In this document: in pieces, positions 61,949-64,000 of the stretch
Numbering within the stretch: the stretch's first letter is position 1
Layout of the letters: each line of letters begins with the position of its first letter
Source: UBA2108 sp002713215
GTDB lineage: Bacteria > Bacteroidota > Bacteroidia > Flavobacteriales_G > Salibacteraceae
Length of the DNA stretch: 64,000 bases
NCBI GenBank assembly: GCA_937891015.1
Contig: CALAPY010000073.1
Coordinates: 70,919 to 134,918, forward strand
Direction of reading: 5' to 3'
Notes under the pieces: model-generated
Seen by the model: the letters and a program-made list of their open reading frames with translations, nothing else
What the model was told of the DNA's origin: nothing
The model's database searches: none
Program-made: the position numbers and the translations under genes

Positions 61949-63004
61949 ATGAAACTAAAACTCAATCCATACCTAGGGTTTAACGATACCTTTCTTCTTA
62001 TTATCGGCATTCCCCTGGTTGGTGTTCTGGTGCCACTTATATTCTTTGGTGTAAGCGGTTCAAAGGTTTTTGAGAATCCCGGTTACTTCCTTGGGAGTAT
62101 TGTTTACACTGCTTTTTATTGGTTTGGTGATCGATTTACATTTATTTACCTAAGAAAGAAATTTCCGGACATTAAAGATTACAAAAAGCGTGTTGGAATT
62201 ACCTTAGTGCTGATTGTAATCTATACACTTACATTTTGTCAATTTGGAATTTTATTCATCAATCCTATGATGGATAAGGGAAGTATTCCTGAATTGGTGC
62301 AGGTGAGTGCCACTAACTATAATGTGGCTAGCCTGGTCTCTTCAATTACCGTTGGCGCGTTGTATGAATCGATTTACCTGTTGTATTTATGGAGGAATCA
62401 ACTGATAGAAAGTGAACGGTTAAAAAAGGAAAACCTACGATCTCAGTTAGAGACCCTGAAAAGCCAGGTAAATCCTCATTTCCTTTTCAATTCGTTAAAT
62501 ACCCTGGCATCCGTTATCCCTGAAAATCAGGAACTGGCAGTCGATTTCGTGCAAAAATTGTCGAAGGTATATCGCTATGTTTTGGAAATTAGGGACAAGG
62601 AATTGGTTACCCTTGACGAAGAACTGGAGTGTATAAATGCGTTTGCCTTTTTGCTAAAAATCCGATTTGGCGAAAACGTTACCATTGATATTGATACAGA
62701 AGATCAATCAGGAGGGAAGTACATTGTTCCGCTATCCTTGCAAATGTTGATCGAGAATGCGATTAAGCACAACATAGTCAGTAAAAAAAGACCACTAACG
62801 ATTCAGATTTCAAATGGCAAGAATGAGAGTTTATTGGTGTCCAACAACATTCAACTGAAAACCGATGAAGGGACTTCTACTAAAACGGGTCTGGATAACA
62901 TTAAAAAGCGGTATAATATCTTAACAGGCCGCGAAGTTGAGGTGTTTGTTACCCGTGATTATTTCAGGGTATCTTTACCTCTAATTACACCGGAAGTAAT
63001 ATGA
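61949..63004 (+). CDS. LytS-type sensor histidine kinase
   Basis: 351 residues. About four membrane helices (12-37, 48-68, 82-107, 126-147) precede a cytoplasmic His_kinase domain: phospho-accepting H177 in VNPHFLFNSLNTLAS and an ATPase region with IENAIKHNIV (N-box) and a degenerate G-box (TKTGLDNIKKRYNIL). It would phosphorylate the LytTR regulator encoded next; the stop overlaps that start by 4 bases (ATGA), a strong sign of coupled expression. Confidence 0.95.
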   Translation: MKLKLNPYLGFNDTFLLIIGIPLVGVLVPLIFFGVSGSKVFENPGYFLGSIVYTAFYWFGDRFTFIYLRKKFPDIKDYKKRVGITLVLIVIYTLTFCQFGILFINPMMDKGSIPELVQVSATNYNVASLVSSITVGALYESIYLLYLWRNQLIESERLKKENLRSQLETLKSQVNPHFLFNSLNTLASVIPENQELAVDFVQKLSKVYRYVLEIRDKELVTLDEELECINAFAFLLKIRFGENVTIDIDTEDQSGGKYIVPLSLQMLIENAIKHNIVSKKRPLTIQISNGKNESLLVSNNIQLKTDEGTSTKTGLDNIKKRYNILTGREVEVFVTRDYFRVSLPLITPEVI

Positions 63005-63756
63005 AAGCGCTTATTATCGAGGACGAAATACCAGCTTCTAAAAGGCTCCAAAGCTTGTTGAATGAGCTTGACACTACCATTGAAATTGTGGATGTGGTAG
63101 ATTCAATTGAGGATGCTGTATTGTGGTTTGAGTCCATGGAAATACCAGACGTAATTTTTATGGACATTCAGTTGGCTGACGGAATGAGTTTCGAAATATT
63201 TGAAAAGGTTGATATTTCCAGTCCGGTTATATTCATTACGGCATTCGATCATTATGCCATTAAGGCTATTAAACACAATGGTGTAGATTACCTCTTAAAG
63301 CCCATTGATAAGGGTGAATTGGAATCTGCCATTCACCGGGTAAAAAGAAAACCGAGTTCCACCATTGGTGATATAAAAAGTTTGATCAAAACCATTCAGT
63401 CCGATTCTAAACAGACCTACAAAGAACGGTTTTTGGTAAAAGTAGGAGACCAATTGAAGTATGTGCCAACCGCTAAGGTGGCCTTTTTTTATGTAGAGGA
63501 CGGATATTGCCATTTATGTACCTTCAATGAAAAAACACTGGTGTTGGATTATTCATTGGATCAATTGAACGAGTTGTTGGATCCCAATGAATTTTTTCGA
63601 ATCTCCAGAAAATTGATCATTAATCACCAGGCCATTGATAAAATTCATTCGTGGTACAATGGCCGGTTAAAACTGGAATTGTTGCCCAAACCCGGGTTCG
63701 ATACCATGGTGAGTCGCGAGAGGGTAAAAGAATTTAAAGCCTGGCTTGAGAATTGA
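63001..63756 (+). CDS. LytTR family response regulator
   Basis: 251 residues. Receiver domain 1-120 with IIEDE (acidic pocket), phospho-acceptor D55 in DVIFMDIQLADGMSFEIF, and the conserved lysine in LLKPIDKGELESAI; a LytTR DNA-binding domain about 145-250 (FLVKVGDQLKYVPTAKVAFFYVEDGYCHLCTF; FFRISRKLIINHQAIDKI). It is the output of the LytS kinase upstream and may regulate the TonB receptor of the same operon. Confidence 0.95.
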   Translation: MKALIIEDEIPASKRLQSLLNELDTTIEIVDVVDSIEDAVLWFESMEIPDVIFMDIQLADGMSFEIFEKVDISSPVIFITAFDHYAIKAIKHNGVDYLLKPIDKGELESAIHRVKRKPSSTIGDIKSLIKTIQSDSKQTYKERFLVKVGDQLKYVPTAKVAFFYVEDGYCHLCTFNEKTLVLDYSLDQLNELLDPNEFFRISRKLIINHQAIDKIHSWYNGRLKLELLPKPGFDTMVSRERVKEFKAWLEN

Positions 63757-64000
63757 AATTTAGCTAAATCGCCTGGATAAAAAATTGGTTTTAATATTGG
63801 TATAGCATTAAGTTTCTTTAGCTAAGAATCACTCAATTTTGGTTGATCGGAAGAGAGGAGTTACGGCAGTATATTTGAACGCATGATAATTTACGGTTTA
63901 TTTTAATTCTTATGTTGCAGATGCAAAGACCAATAGCGGCAAGGTAAATTATCGGTTAACACCGTTATGTGAAGAATCGGCAAATACCATGATTTCGATC
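63757..64000. other. Intergenic region to the window edge
   Basis: No gene, terminator or repeat was recognised in the last 244 bases. Confidence 0.5.

Overview
The window is about 64 kb of a Bacteroidota chromosome, most likely from a marine or free-living member of the Flavobacteriales or a related order. Reasons: two secreted proteins end in type IX secretion (T9SS) sorting domains; there is a TonB-dependent receptor with a carboxypeptidase-like N-terminal domain, LytS/LytTR regulators, WG-repeat and DUF6515 proteins, and a DNA polymerase III alpha chain with an N-terminal exonuclease domain; and many genes are preceded by the Bacteroidota -7 box (TAnnTTTG) rather than sigma70-type boxes. 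At least five genes appear to start with TTG. No rRNA, tRNA, CRISPR array, prophage or insertion sequence was found.

Layout. 1-5.2 kb (mostly minus): a truncated secreted protein, a thioredoxin-like lipoprotein without its redox cysteines, a SulP transporter with a glycine-zipper stress protein, a small monooxygenase and a SAM hydrolase (DUF62). 5.3-7.2 kb: phoH-purC. 7.2-11.8 kb (minus): HEAT protein, then the serine cluster serC-serA-DUF1015-yggS. 12-17.2 kb (plus): membrane protein, YjjG-like phosphatase, an MbnP/MbnH-like copper-protein/di-heme-enzyme pair, and a persulfide dioxygenase-rhodanese with a small rhodanese. 17.3-21.5 kb: a solitary DNA methyltransferase convergent with an unknown protein, an unknown membrane-anchored protein, and a divergent LytTR regulator/Hpt protein pair. 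21.6-25 kb: the fused isobutyryl-CoA mutase IcmF. 25-34 kb: MFS transporter, WG-repeat protein, a 41-residue small protein, a BNR/T9SS protein, TPR and thioredoxin-like proteins. 34-41.3 kb: DUF6515 protein, an octaheme-type cytochrome fused to HEAT/TPR repeats, and a four-gene MacB-like ABC exporter operon. 41.4-47.5 kb: cold-shock protein, two unknown secreted proteins, recA, TPR lipoprotein, ClbS/DfsB-like protein, LVIVD-repeat T9SS protein. 47.7-52 kb: dnaE. 52-58 kb: an AT-rich restriction-modification island (XRE regulator, type IIG nuclease-methylase, second methylase) between imperfect direct repeats. 58-63.8 kb: two small secreted proteins and a TonB receptor-LytS-LytTR operon.

Most notable observations: (i) a shared promoter block with the dyad CGTAA-N5-TTACG, at almost the same distance from the start codons of recA and of a TPR gene 11 kb away, suggesting a common regulator; (ii) a perfect 12-bp hairpin that buries the annotated start codon of the SulP gene; (iii) imperfect direct repeats on both sides of the type IIG restriction-modification module; (iv) the MbnP/MbnH-like pair with overlapping genes; (v) a conserved-looking 41-residue protein hidden in an intergenic region. 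Gene functions are assigned from motifs read by eye; no database search was possible.
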